Notes under the pieces: model-generated
What the model was told of the DNA's origin: nothing
Seen by the model: the letters and a program-made list of their open reading frames with translations, nothing else
Database searches by the model: none
NCBI RefSeq assembly: GCF_004795255.1
Contig: NZ_SSBQ01000002.1
Coordinates: 725,001 to 789,000 of the forward strand
Direction of reading: 5' to 3'
Source of the DNA: Streptomyces sp. RKND-216
GTDB lineage: Bacteria > Actinomycetota > Actinomycetes > Streptomycetales > Streptomycetaceae
Length of the DNA stretch: 64,000 nucleotides
In this document: positions 1 through 7,548 of the stretch, piece by piece
Layout of the letters: each line of letters opens with the position of its first letter
How positions within the stretch are numbered: the first letter of the stretch is position 1
Translations under genes and position numbers: made by a program

Positions 1-129
1 CTGATCACGGGCGCCGGCTGGCCCTTCCACCTGGGCGGTATCACGCCGTACCTGGACCGCGAGGGCGTCAGCGAGCGGGCCACCGGCAAGCGCTTCCTGG
101 AGCCGGGGGTCGCATCCGTCCCCGCCTGA
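1..129 (+). CDS. fadB: C-terminal end of a 3-hydroxyacyl-CoA dehydrogenase / multifunctional fatty-oxidation alpha subunit (partial)
   Basis: Only the last 42 codons are present; the gene enters from the left edge in frame 1 and stops with TGA at 127-129. The residues GAGWPFHLGGITPYLDREG are the typical end of the C-terminal 3-hydroxyacyl-CoA dehydrogenase domain of FadB-type proteins, in which a Gly-rich segment leads into a short helical tail. The full enzyme performs hydration and NAD-dependent dehydrogenation in beta-oxidation. A strong hairpin terminator follows at 168-201. In Streptomyces a fadB/fadA pair lies in the same chromosomal neighbourhood as dxs, which fits the genes further right. 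The family call rests on a short fragment. Confidence 0.7.
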   Translation: MITGAGWPFHLGGITPYLDREGVSERATGKRFLEPGVASVPA

Positions 130-167
130 CGGCTGACGGCTGACGGCCGAACGGCTCCGCAGCTCGC

Positions 168-201
168 GAAGGGGTGCGCCGCACACGCGGCGCACCCCTT
201 C
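168..201 (+). terminator. Intrinsic terminator after fadB
   Basis: A perfect 15-bp inverted repeat (168-182 pairing with 187-201) encloses the 4-nt loop ACAC. It starts 39 nt after the fadB stop codon. No U-tract follows, as is usual in Streptomyces. Confidence 0.8.
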
Positions 202-254
202 CGCGCGTCCCCGGCCGGGCTCCCGGACGTACGGCCCCGTGGGAGGCTTGCGGC

Positions 255-632
255 ATGAAGACCCTCCTCGTCGTGGACGCGGCGAACGTCGTCGGCTCGG
301 TGCCCGACGGGTGGTGGCGAGACCGCCGCGGCGCTGCCGAACGGCTCCGGGACCGCCTCGTGCCCTACGCGGACTCGGGGGTGCCGGGGCATCCGGGGCC
401 GCTGGAAGTCGTCCTCGTCGTCGAGGGGGCCGCGCGATCGGTGGTGTCCGTGCCCGGCGTCCGTACGGTCGCCGCGGAGGGCTCCGGAGACGATCGCATC
501 GTCGAACTCGTCGCCGAGGAGGGCCGCGACCGCACCTGCCTGGTCGTCACCGCCGACCGCGCCCTCCGGGACCGGGTCCGGTCACTGGGCGCCGAGGTCG
601 CCGGCCCGCGCACCGTCCGCCCCCGGCCGTGA
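255..632 (+). CDS. Small NYN/PIN-fold putative ribonuclease
   Basis: This 125-residue protein begins with MKTLLVVDAANVVGS, the N-terminal strand and D-x-x-N acidic site of the NYN/PIN nuclease fold. The conserved features continue with an acidic GDDRIVELV segment and the LVVTADRALRDRV strand-helix typical of YacP/NYN proteins, where Asp residues bind metal for RNA cleavage. A longer reading frame opens upstream at 174, but the ATG at 255 begins exactly at the conserved first strand, while the upstream part lies over the fadB terminator. The gene stands alone and converges on the glycosyltransferase gene, 15 nt away. Its RNA target cannot be read from sequence. Confidence 0.7.
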   Translation: MKTLLVVDAANVVGSVPDGWWRDRRGAAERLRDRLVPYADSGVPGHPGPLEVVLVVEGAARSVVSVPGVRTVAAEGSGDDRIVELVAEEGRDRTCLVVTADRALRDRVRSLGAEVAGPRTVRPRP

Positions 633-647
633 GTCACCGCCCGTGAG

Positions 648-2273
648 TCACCGGCCGTCGCGGCGGACGTGGAACACCGCGCCGTCGACCGTGGCGACCG
701 GGCGGTAGTGGGCGGTGAGGTAGGCGTCGAGGCGGGGGATGCGGGCGGGGCGGTAGGGGGCGCCGCGCGAGTCGTCGACGACGACGGCGGGCGGGTGCTC
801 CCGCAGGTCGCGCAGGAAGCGCGGCCAGGAACCGGGCATGGCGTACTGCTCGCCGGTGCGGACGCCGCCCCGGCCGCCGCTGAAGTTGGTGAGGAATCCG
901 GCGGTGAGGTAGCGCGTCGCGGGCCGGCGGTCGGCGAGCCAGTAGTCCTCGGGATGCATGCCCCACACCAGGACGGGCTCGTCGGGGGCGGTGCGCTGCC
1001 GGAGTTCGGCGGCGACCCGGCGCGCGTGCTCCAACTCGGCGCGTTCGGCCGTGAACCCCCAAGTGACGAACCCGGCGGTCAGGACGCCGGTCAGAGCGAC
1101 GGCGACGGCCGCTCGGCGCGGCGCCGCCGCCCGCAGTGCGGCGGTGGCCAGCAGTGTGAGCGGGGGCAGCAGTTGCAGGAAGTAGTGGCCGAAGAACTGG
1201 AATCCGACGGTGACGGCGACGGCGGAGGCACCCAGCCACACCCACAGGTCGGCGATGCCGGCGAGGCGGCGGTGGTACACGGCGCGCCCGAGCACGGCGA
1301 CCAGCGGCGCGGCGGCCAGCAGCAGCAGCGTGGTGCCGACGACGGCACGGCCGGCGGCGAGGAGTTCGGCGCCCTCCGCCGAGGCGTACTCCCCCGACCC
1401 GGCGAACGTCCAGTAGGCGAAGCATCCGGGTCCGAAGTGCGCCGCCGCCACGCCGACCGGGAGCGCGGTCGCGGCGAGCAGTCGCAGCCACGCCCCCGCA
1501 CGCGACCGGTCCTCGTCGCGGAGCAGCAGGAAGAGCACAGGCAGCAGGACAACGCCACCGGTCTGCTTGGTGAGGAGCGCCGCCGCGACGGCGAGGCCCG
1601 CACGGCCCCAGAGGCGCCGGTCGGCGTACCGGACGGCGGCCGCCGTCCAGGGCAGCATGAACACCTCGAAGGTCGCCGCCTGCGTGTCCTCCGGGCTCAG
1701 GCCGACGGAGAGCAGCACCGAGACGACGCCGGCCGTCCAGCCCGCGCGGTCGCCCCAGCGCCTGCGCGCGGTCGAGGCGAGCAGGGCGGCCGTGGCGACG
1801 GTGGCGACCACGGCGAGGGCCTTCAGCGGCCACAGCGACGCGTCTCCGAAGAGGGCGAACGCCGCCTGGTACAGCCAGGGCAGCAGCGGTGGTTTGCGGT
1901 CGACGACGGTCTCGTACAGTCCGCCGCCCGCGGCGAGCTGGCGGGCCTGTGTGGCGAGGAAGCCCTCGTCGGGGTTCCAGAGGGCGGTGGTGAAAGAGGG
2001 CAGGCGGGTCAGGACGGAGAGGAGGGACAGGACGGCGAGGAGCGGCGCCCAGAAGCGCTGCGCCCGCTGCGTACCGGCCGCGGGCGGCGCGGAGCGGCCG
2101 CGCCGGCCGGTGAGCGTCGTACCGGCAGTAAGCGTCGTACCGGCGGTGAGCGTCGTACCGGCAGTAAGCGTCGTACCGGCGGTGAGCGTCGTACCGGCAG
2201 TAAGCGTCGTACCGGCGGTGAGCGTCGTACCGGCGGTGAGCGTGCGCTGCGGGGGCTCTCCGGGCGGCGGCAT
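648..2273 (-). CDS. GT39/ArnT-type polytopic membrane glycosyltransferase with N-terminal hexapeptide repeats
   Basis: The 541-residue protein has many hydrophobic spans. After the first one come WNPDEGF and DRKPPLLPW, which match the acidic D-E catalytic pair and the K-P-P loop of the dolichyl/undecaprenyl-phosphate-sugar transferase superfamily (ArnT, PMT, GT39). Such enzymes use a lipid-linked sugar donor on the outer membrane face; the acceptor here is unknown. A C-terminal soluble domain (about residues 410-541) follows the membrane region. The N-terminus is odd: residues 10-55 are seven copies of LTAGTT. It lies 9 nt downstream of the double Nudix gene and is the last gene of the leftward operon, so it may glycosylate the product or merely be a neighbouring core gene. 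Confidence 0.75.
   Translation of the reverse strand: MPPPGEPPQRTLTAGTTLTAGTTLTAGTTLTAGTTLTAGTTLTAGTTLTAGTTLTGRRGRSAPPAAGTQRAQRFWAPLLAVLSLLSVLTRLPSFTTALWNPDEGFLATQARQLAAGGGLYETVVDRKPPLLPWLYQAAFALFGDASLWPLKALAVVATVATAALLASTARRRWGDRAGWTAGVVSVLLSVGLSPEDTQAATFEVFMLPWTAAAVRYADRRLWGRAGLAVAAALLTKQTGGVVLLPVLFLLLRDEDRSRAGAWLRLLAATALPVGVAAAHFGPGCFAYWTFAGSGEYASAEGAELLAAGRAVVGTTLLLLAAAPLVAVLGRAVYHRRLAGIADLWVWLGASAVAVTVGFQFFGHYFLQLLPPLTLLATAALRAAAPRRAAVAVALTGVLTAGFVTWGFTAERAELEHARRVAAELRQRTAPDEPVLVWGMHPEDYWLADRRPATRYLTAGFLTNFSGGRGGVRTGEQYAMPGSWPRFLRDLREHPPAVVVDDSRGAPYRPARIPRLDAYLTAHYRPVATVDGAVFHVRRDGR
2110..2235. repeat. Seven tandem 18-bp repeats inside the glycosyltransferase gene
   Basis: Seven in-frame 18-bp units alternate between GTGAGCGTCGTACCGGCA and GTAAGCGTCGTACCGGCG (plus strand), making a 36-bp higher-order period, with a partial eighth unit after 2235. 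Each unit encodes LTAGTT on the minus strand. The near-identity of the copies indicates recent expansion and probable length polymorphism. Confidence 0.9.
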
Positions 2274-2282
2274 GCCGTCAAC

Positions 2283-3383
2283 CTATCGCCCGGGCCGCCT
2301 CCCGGGGGCCGCGTCGCCGTCTGCCGGGATCTCCTCCACCGGGGCCGCGGGGGCGCACTCCGCGACGCCGAGGCCGCGGGCGGCGTGGAGTGCGGCCTCC
2401 ACCTGACCGGCTCCGGACGGTCCCCAGCCGCACAGTTCCGCGGCCAGGCGGGGCGGGACCAGCAGCCTGCGGTGGACGGTGCCGGTGGCGGGGTCCGTCG
2501 CGGCGGGGCCGACGCGTGCGATGGCGGCGGCCATCCGGACGCGTGCGCACGCCGGGCCGTCCGGCGGCGCGTCCCGGAGGTACCCGAGGTAGCGCAGACC
2601 GCGCATTTCGATCTGCGTCTCCTCCCGCACCTCGCGGCGGGATGCCGCGGCCGCGTCACGCTGCTCGAACGGCTCCAGCGTTCCGCCGGGGAGGCCGGCC
2701 TGCCCGGTGTCGTCCACGTACATGACCACGCGGCCGTCGGGCGCGAAGACCCACACCCACGACTGGCGGATGGGCAGTTCGTCAGGCACCGGCGCGTCGT
2801 ACCAGCTCCACGCGGAGCCGCTGTGCACCCACGGCGCGATGCCGTGACGGCGCATCGTGTTCAGGACGGCCGGTTCCCACCCGTCCTCCAGGTAGCGGGG
2901 GCCGCCGTCCCGCCGTGTCCGGAGGGCGGCTTCGACGACGCGCCGGACGCGGTCTCCGACCCGTCCGTCCAGCTGCTCGACGGGGACGAACGCCACCTCG
3001 CCGCTTCCGGGCCGGGCGGAGGTGACGCGGTGCCGCGCCGAGCGGCTGATGCCGCCGCCGTCGAACACCAGGAGAGCGCCGCCGGTCCGGGCGGCTGCCG
3101 ACTCCTGAGGAGGGGCGTACGGCGCGGCCGGGAGGGGCGTACGGGGCGTACGGGGCCAGTCGACGACCAGCAGCCCGCCCGGGCGCGGGGTGAGGCCGAC
3201 GGACCGTGCGGTCTCGCGCACGGCGGTGTCCCAGGGCGTTCCCGCATCCGCCACCGTGCCGCCGGGGAGAGCCCAGGAGGCGCGGCGGCCCGGCCCGCGC
3301 ACCAGCAGGACGTGCCCCGCAGCGTCGGTGACGAGCAGGGCGGCGGCCTCACGTTCCGGGGCGCCGCGGAGCAGCAGGGTCAC
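2283..3383 (-). CDS. Tandem double Nudix hydrolase, N-terminal copy degenerate
   Basis: The protein (366 residues from the GTG at 3383) contains two Nudix folds. The first (about residues 10-150) has GGTVADAGTPWDTAVRETAR: the R-E pair remains, but the first Glu and the E-E metal ligands of GX5EX7REUXEEXGU are gone. The second (about 200-310) has GGTLEPFEQRDAAAASRREV followed by REETQI, which keeps E, RE and EE, with a 2-residue insertion before RE and Gln in place of the final Gly. Active Nudix enzymes hydrolyse nucleoside diphosphates linked to another group. I chose the GTG because it overlaps the stop of the HprK-like gene (GTGA). An active C-terminal and a binding-only N-terminal domain is an inference. 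Confidence 0.75.
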   Translation of the reverse strand: MTLLLRGAPEREAAALLVTDAAGHVLLVRGPGRRASWALPGGTVADAGTPWDTAVRETARSVGLTPRPGGLLVVDWPRTPRTPLPAAPYAPPQESAAARTGGALLVFDGGGISRSARHRVTSARPGSGEVAFVPVEQLDGRVGDRVRRVVEAALRTRRDGGPRYLEDGWEPAVLNTMRRHGIAPWVHSGSAWSWYDAPVPDELPIRQSWVWVFAPDGRVVMYVDDTGQAGLPGGTLEPFEQRDAAAASRREVREETQIEMRGLRYLGYLRDAPPDGPACARVRMAAAIARVGPAATDPATGTVHRRLLVPPRLAAELCGWGPSGAGQVEAALHAARGLGVAECAPAAPVEEIPADGDAAPGRRPGR

Positions 3384-4444
3384 GCGGGCACCGCGCGGAG
3401 CGCGTCGCGCAGCGCCGCCGTCGCTTCGCGCAGGCCGTGCATGTGCTGGGACATCCGGAAGAACACGGCCTCGTCCAGCAGCCGTTGGCACAGCCGGGCG
3501 CGGCGCGCGGCGTCGGTGTGCGGGTACCAGTCGGCGAGGAAGGGGTCGTACTTGGTGCCCCGGTCCTCCATGTGGTGCCGCAGCTCCGCCGCGGCCTGCT
3601 CACGGTCCAGCCGTACGAGGGCGGGCCCGTCGGGGCGGTCCTCGAAGCGGGGGAAGACCACGGCGTCGACCCGGCTCTCCGGGAGCGCGTCGCAGCCGAC
3701 GGTCGCGCACAGTTCTCCGGCACGGACCCACAACGACCCGGGCAGGGCGGCGCCGGAGGCGGTGTGCAGCGCCTCGGCGGTGCGGTGCCGTCCCTCGAAG
3801 GAGTTGGTGGGGTGCGTGGAGTCGGTGAGAAGGCGGGAGACGACCGGGGCCGACTCGGCGAGGGCGAGCAGCGCATCGGTGCGCACGTTCACGGTGCGGG
3901 GTGATCCGTAGCCGCGCAGCGCGCCGTCGGGAGTCTCCCCCACCGTCAGGTCGTCGTTGGACACGAAGTCCGCCCCGCCGTGGACGAGGGCGCTGAGGAT
4001 GCTGGAGGTCTTCCCGGAGCGTTTCGCCCCGGCGAAGGCGACCCCGCGGCCGTCCATGCGCACCAGCCCGCCGTGCAGCAGCAGGTCGCCCGCCGCGTAG
4101 ACCTGCCAGCGCAGCAGGTGGCGGACGGAGCGCAGGGTCTGCTGCGCCCGCCATTCGGACGGCTCGCCGACGACGGCGATGCACCGCCAGGCGTCGTCCA
4201 CCCACACCACGCGGTCGGGCTCGTAGTCCGAGGAATAGGCGAGGCGGCGCCAGCCGTCGCCCCGGGGAGCGTGGGTGGCGACCTGGACGAGTGCGGGCGG
4301 CGGCCGGTCGTCGGCAGCGGCGGGGGTCAGGCGCACGAAGTCGCCCGCCATCCGCCCGAACTCGGCGACGGCCTCGGCGGGGGCGACGAGTTCCACCCGG
4401 GCCGTGCCACACGACGCGTGCATACGCTGCGGGTCGGTTGTCAT
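3380..4444 (-). CDS. HPr kinase (HprK)-like P-loop ATPase
   Basis: The 354-residue protein has a Walker A loop AGAKRSGKTSSILSAL near residue 145, followed 15 residues later by DFVSNDDLTV, the acidic strand of HprK-type kinases. The true HPr-kinase signature and the N-terminal HprK domain are not evident; the first 130 residues are unrecognised. HprK-like stand-alone ATPases are found in several natural-product and RiPP clusters, where they phosphorylate small molecules or are uncharacterised. Its start overlaps the end-side of its upstream neighbour by ATGA, and its stop overlaps the Nudix start by GTGA. In a nucleotide-rich operon it may phosphorylate an intermediate. The substrate is not visible in the sequence. 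Confidence 0.7.
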   Translation of the reverse strand: MTTDPQRMHASCGTARVELVAPAEAVAEFGRMAGDFVRLTPAAADDRPPPALVQVATHAPRGDGWRRLAYSSDYEPDRVVWVDDAWRCIAVVGEPSEWRAQQTLRSVRHLLRWQVYAAGDLLLHGGLVRMDGRGVAFAGAKRSGKTSSILSALVHGGADFVSNDDLTVGETPDGALRGYGSPRTVNVRTDALLALAESAPVVSRLLTDSTHPTNSFEGRHRTAEALHTASGAALPGSLWVRAGELCATVGCDALPESRVDAVVFPRFEDRPDGPALVRLDREQAAAELRHHMEDRGTKYDPFLADWYPHTDAARRARLCQRLLDEAVFFRMSQHMHGLREATAALRDALRAVPA

Positions 4445-4977
4445 CGTGCCAGCGTCTCCCAGTGCGGGTCGCGGAAGATCTCCGACTTCCGGGGGCCCTT
4501 GGAGCCCTGGTACTTGCCGGAGTACAGCGTGATCTCGCCCTGGGGCTTCCAGAACGTCATCTGCCCGATGCGCATGCCCGGGTACACGCGCAGGGCGAGG
4601 GTGGAGAAGAGCTGGAACGTGATGGTGCCGATGGAGCCGATGTCGATCAGGTCGGCCGTCACGTGCACGAACAGCCCGGCACGGGCGGTGCTGGACTTGG
4701 CGTGCACCATCGGCACGTACTCGGTGCTCCCCACGATCTCGCGGGAGGAGCCGAGGCAGAAGCTCATGGGCTCCAGCACCAGGCCGTCCGCCGGGATGCG
4801 CTCCTCCACGACCTCGGGCTCCACGCGCGGGTCGATGACCGTGTCGCGGTAGCGCAGCAGGGTGTCGTCGAGCGTGAGATCGATGCTGTTGGGGTTGATG
4901 AGCGCGGAGTCGAACGGCGTCACAGTGATCGCCGCGGACTCGACCTGCCGCTGGATTTCATGACCGCTGAGAATCAC
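4441..4977 (-). CDS. dCTP deaminase/dUTPase-fold protein, copy 2 (catalytic Glu replaced by Gln)
   Basis: This 178-residue protein has the dCTP deaminase/dUTPase beta-fold. VILSGHEI and INPNSIDLTL match the N-terminal strand and N-P-x-S segment, HAKSSTARAGLFVHVTADL matches the nucleotide-binding (G/K)xSSxxRxGL motif, and TITFQLFSTL with YPGMRIGQMTFW forms the core. In Dcd enzymes the position read here as Gln (TFQLF) is the catalytic Glu of an L-E-F type motif, so ordinary cytosine deamination is doubtful. GTG at 4977 overlaps the stop of copy 1 (GTGA), and the stop overlaps the HprK-like ATG. It could bind a pyrimidine nucleotide, cleave a triphosphate, or form heteromers with copy 1. Confidence 0.8.
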   Translation of the reverse strand: MILSGHEIQRQVESAAITVTPFDSALINPNSIDLTLDDTLLRYRDTVIDPRVEPEVVEERIPADGLVLEPMSFCLGSSREIVGSTEYVPMVHAKSSTARAGLFVHVTADLIDIGSIGTITFQLFSTLALRVYPGMRIGQMTFWKPQGEITLYSGKYQGSKGPRKSEIFRDPHWETLAR

Positions 4978-5516
4978 TGCAACTCTCGAATCTGTGACTG
5001 TCGCACGTCGTTCCTGTGCAGCTTGGAGGGCATCGGCCGGTCGTGCCGCCCGTACCAGCCCCGGTACGCCAGGACGTCGCCAGTGGCGGTCCAGAACGAG
5101 ACCTGGCCGATGATCTGGCCCGGGTAGACGTAGATGTCGAGGGCGGGCAGGAGTTCCAGCGTCCATCGGTGGACCGCTCCGCAGTGCCCGAGGTCGGCGG
5201 ACAGCTGGACGAACAGGCCGAGCCGGCCGACGGAGCTGCGCCCGATGAGCGAGGTGACGTACCGGGTGGAGCCGATGCGTTCCAGGGTGTGGCCGAGGTA
5301 GAGCTGGCCCTTGCGGAGCAGGCAGCGCCCGTCGACGGTCTCCACCGGTTCCTGCACCGCGTCGCGGCGCGGGTCGAGGCCCGACTCGACCCGGTAGATC
5401 TCCGGGCCGAGACGGTAGTTGTAGCTGTTGGGGTTGACCCGGTCGTCGTCGAACGGGTCGATGACGATGTCGCCGTCCCGTACGGCCTCGGTGATGGCCT
5501 GGCCGGTGAGGATCAT
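4974..5516 (-). CDS. dCTP deaminase/dUTPase-fold protein, copy 1 (catalytic Glu kept)
   Basis: The 180-residue protein has the dCTP deaminase fold: MILTGQAITEAV, VNPNSYNYRLG, the nucleotide-binding segment IGRSSVGRLGLFVQLSADLG, and RWTLELLPA where the catalytic Glu is retained. Dcd converts dCTP to dUTP, and related enzymes also hydrolyse dUTP. It is clearly divergent from copy 2, so the pair is not a recent duplication. The ATG at 5516 overlaps the stop of the phosphotransferase-like gene (ATGA). Housekeeping Dcd in Streptomyces is about 190 residues and is encoded elsewhere, so a cluster-specific pyrimidine substrate is the likely role. That substrate is inferred, not seen. Confidence 0.8.
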   Translation of the reverse strand: MILTGQAITEAVRDGDIVIDPFDDDRVNPNSYNYRLGPEIYRVESGLDPRRDAVQEPVETVDGRCLLRKGQLYLGHTLERIGSTRYVTSLIGRSSVGRLGLFVQLSADLGHCGAVHRWTLELLPALDIYVYPGQIIGQVSFWTATGDVLAYRGWYGRHDRPMPSKLHRNDVRQSQIRELQ

Positions 5517-6451
5517 GGTCGTTCCGGGGCGGGCAGGTGGGTGCGGACCAGGTCGCGGAAGTCGTCGTCCAGGAGGACCGGCGAACCCCAGTTGCGCCAC
5601 TCGTGCTGCCGCTCCGGTTGCCGGACGGCGTAGAAGGACAGGATGCCGAGCATGCCCCAGAGTTCGAAGTGCGGGACGAGCGGTGCGTCGTCCGGGCACA
5701 ACCGCTCGGCGGCGGCGTCCAGGAAGGGCTTGTACGGGGGCCGGTGCCGCAGGTGGAGGCTGATCGCCCCGACGGCGTGGGCCGGCGCGGACAGAGCGGC
5801 GATCGGCACGTTGAGCACGACCATCCTGCCGTCCGGGGCGACGACGGTGTTCTTCAGGTTCGCGTCGATGGAGACCACCGTGTGCGGCGCCGTGTGGGCC
5901 TTGGCCGCCTCGGCGAACCCTCCGTCGAGCCACGCGTCCACCGCCGCGGCGGTCTCCGTGCCCTCGTAGAACGGCCGTACCCGGTTCCAGTACCGGCGGC
6001 CGTAGTGGACGACGAACTCGGGCCAGGTGGCGAGGGCGGGCGCCTCCCGCTTGTACAGGCCGTAGCCGTCCCGCATCGGCGGGAGATGACGGCAGGCCAG
6101 GACGAACCGGCACAGGTGGTCCACCAGCGCGTCGGTCGACGGCCCGTCTTCCTCGCGCTCCATGGCCGCCGCCAGGTTCTCCCCCTCCACGTACTCCGCG
6201 AAGACGGCGTCGAACGGGTCCCCGTCCTCCGTGCGGCAGACGCGGTGGATGCGCTGGACGGGCAGGTGCGCGCCGAGCGCGGCGGTCGCCTCGGCCAGAT
6301 AGCCGAGCGGGATGTCGCCGTCGACGACGTGCTTCGCGACGACCGGGCCCTGGTCCGTCCGCACGAGGTACACGAGGTTGTTCGAGCCGCTCAGCTCGCT
6401 GACGGGGGCGTCGGGGAACTCGTCGACGAGGAAGTCCCGGAACGTGGTCAC
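5513..6451 (-). CDS. Aminoglycoside phosphotransferase (APH)-like protein, possibly a pseudokinase
   Basis: The 312-residue protein looks like the APH/choline-kinase fold. SNNLVYLVRTDQGPVVAKHV fits the N-lobe strand with the ATP-binding Lys, and VSIDANLKNTVV occupies the catalytic loop (D-x-x-x-x-N). The following metal-binding Asp of the usual I-D-F/W-E segment is not present: the equivalent stretch reads VVLNVPIAALS, with Asn at the expected position. The catalytic His that normally precedes the loop Asp is also replaced. It may therefore bind rather than phosphorylate, or use altered chemistry. It follows the kinase/deaminase gene by 52 nt and overlaps dCTP-deaminase copy 1 by 4 nt, which ties it to nucleotide handling. 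The fold assignment is moderate. Confidence 0.6.
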   Translation of the reverse strand: MTTFRDFLVDEFPDAPVSELSGSNNLVYLVRTDQGPVVAKHVVDGDIPLGYLAEATAALGAHLPVQRIHRVCRTEDGDPFDAVFAEYVEGENLAAAMEREEDGPSTDALVDHLCRFVLACRHLPPMRDGYGLYKREAPALATWPEFVVHYGRRYWNRVRPFYEGTETAAAVDAWLDGGFAEAAKAHTAPHTVVSIDANLKNTVVAPDGRMVVLNVPIAALSAPAHAVGAISLHLRHRPPYKPFLDAAAERLCPDDAPLVPHFELWGMLGILSFYAVRQPERQHEWRNWGSPVLLDDDFRDLVRTHLPAPERP

Positions 6452-6503
6452 GTGATCACCAGCCTGAGAGGGGGCGGTTCGGAGGGGAGGCGGCGCGGCC
6501 GCG

Positions 6504-7520
6504 TCAGCGGGTGGGCCACTTGGTCCCCACGTACTTGTGCGGCAGGAGGGAGGCGAGGGGGACGACGCGCACCTCGTCGCCGTCCTGGACGACCGTGCTG
6601 ACGCGGGGACCGTAGTCGAGCAACAGTTCCCGGCACAGGCCGCAGGGGGGTACGAGTTTGATGTCCCGCCGCTCCTCGGAGGGCTTGGGGTGACGTACCG
6701 CCAGCGCCAGCGTCAGGTCGCCGGCTCCCGCCGCGCGCGCCTGGCCGAGAGCGACGGCCTCGGCGCAGATTGAGGCGCGACCCACCATCGCCTCGAGGTG
6801 GATGCCGGTGAACACCCGCCCGTCGCCGGTGACGACCACCGCCCCGATCTGGTGCCGGTTCTCGGCGTAGCGCTCGGTGATGACCTCCCGGGCCAGCCCG
6901 ACGAGGGAGGCGACGACCTGCTCGGCGGCCTCCTGCCCCGCCGGGGCGGCGGGCAGCCGCTTGGCGAGTTCGACGACCTGCTCCTCCAGCGCCGGGAGGT
7001 CTCCCGTGTTGTCGAGGACCAGGTCGGCCTCGACGCCGTCGCCGCCGAGCTCTGTGGGGTGGTCGTCCCGGCCTGCCCTCCGGTCGCCGCGGCCGGCCTT
7101 GCGTTCCCGCCGCAACGCGTCCGGCGCCGTCACCCGCACCAGCGTGAACCCCTGGTCGCGGAGACCGTCGAGGTCGGCGGGGCGGGCGTCGTCACACAGC
7201 AGCACGTCGGCGCCCGCGAGTTCGGCGGCGGCCGAGCGCTGCGCGAAATCCTCCAGCAGGAGGCCCGGGGCCGCCGTCCGGAAGTGGGAGCCCAGGAAGT
7301 TGAGCAGCTCGCCGTCCTGCTGCCCTTCGGCGAGCCGGGTGCGTGCCCGGGCGTAGAAGGCGGCCTGCACGTCGTACAGCGGGGCGGCGAGCTTGATCAC
7401 CTCGACGTGCCGTCCCATGCCGGCCAGTGTCCGCCGCAGCAGGCCGGCGGCCGTCGACTTGCCGGCTCCGGGCAGCCCGAAGAGGGCGACGCGCTGCACG
7501 GAGCGGGATGCGCCTGTCAT
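6504..7520 (-). CDS. Fusion of a P-loop nucleotide kinase and a cytidine deaminase domain
   Basis: Residues about 1-200 form a P-loop kinase with Walker A VALFGLPGAGKST and a later RERKAGRGDRR lid-like stretch, in the nucleoside/nucleotide monophosphate kinase or dephospho-CoA kinase style. Residues about 210-338 form a zinc-dependent cytidine deaminase of the blasticidin-S-deaminase/CDA type: ASICAEAVAL gives the C-A-E motif and PPCGLCREL the P-C-x-x-C motif, so all zinc ligands and the proton-shuttle Glu are kept. A single chain that could both phosphorylate and deaminate a cytosine nucleoside suits this operon. A good ribosome site (AAGGA) precedes the ATG at 7520, 28 nt after the methyltransferase. 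The substrate is unknown. Confidence 0.8.
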   Translation of the reverse strand: MTGASRSVQRVALFGLPGAGKSTAAGLLRRTLAGMGRHVEVIKLAAPLYDVQAAFYARARTRLAEGQQDGELLNFLGSHFRTAAPGLLLEDFAQRSAAAELAGADVLLCDDARPADLDGLRDQGFTLVRVTAPDALRRERKAGRGDRRAGRDDHPTELGGDGVEADLVLDNTGDLPALEEQVVELAKRLPAAPAGQEAAEQVVASLVGLAREVITERYAENRHQIGAVVVTGDGRVFTGIHLEAMVGRASICAEAVALGQARAAGAGDLTLALAVRHPKPSEERRDIKLVPPCGLCRELLLDYGPRVSTVVQDGDEVRVVPLASLLPHKYVGTKWPTR

Positions 7521-7548
7521 CTGGTGTCCTTCCGGCTCGGGCGCAGGG

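Noticed and set aside
2110..2235. Possible CRISPR-like array
   Set aside because: The units are 18 bp, directly contiguous without spacers, in frame within a gene, and there are no cas genes.
669..3911. 1080-residue plus-strand open frame
   Set aside because: It is antisense to three well-supported genes. Long spurious frames are common opposite GC-rich genes. Its product is low-complexity Gly/Arg/Glu and has no recognisable domain.
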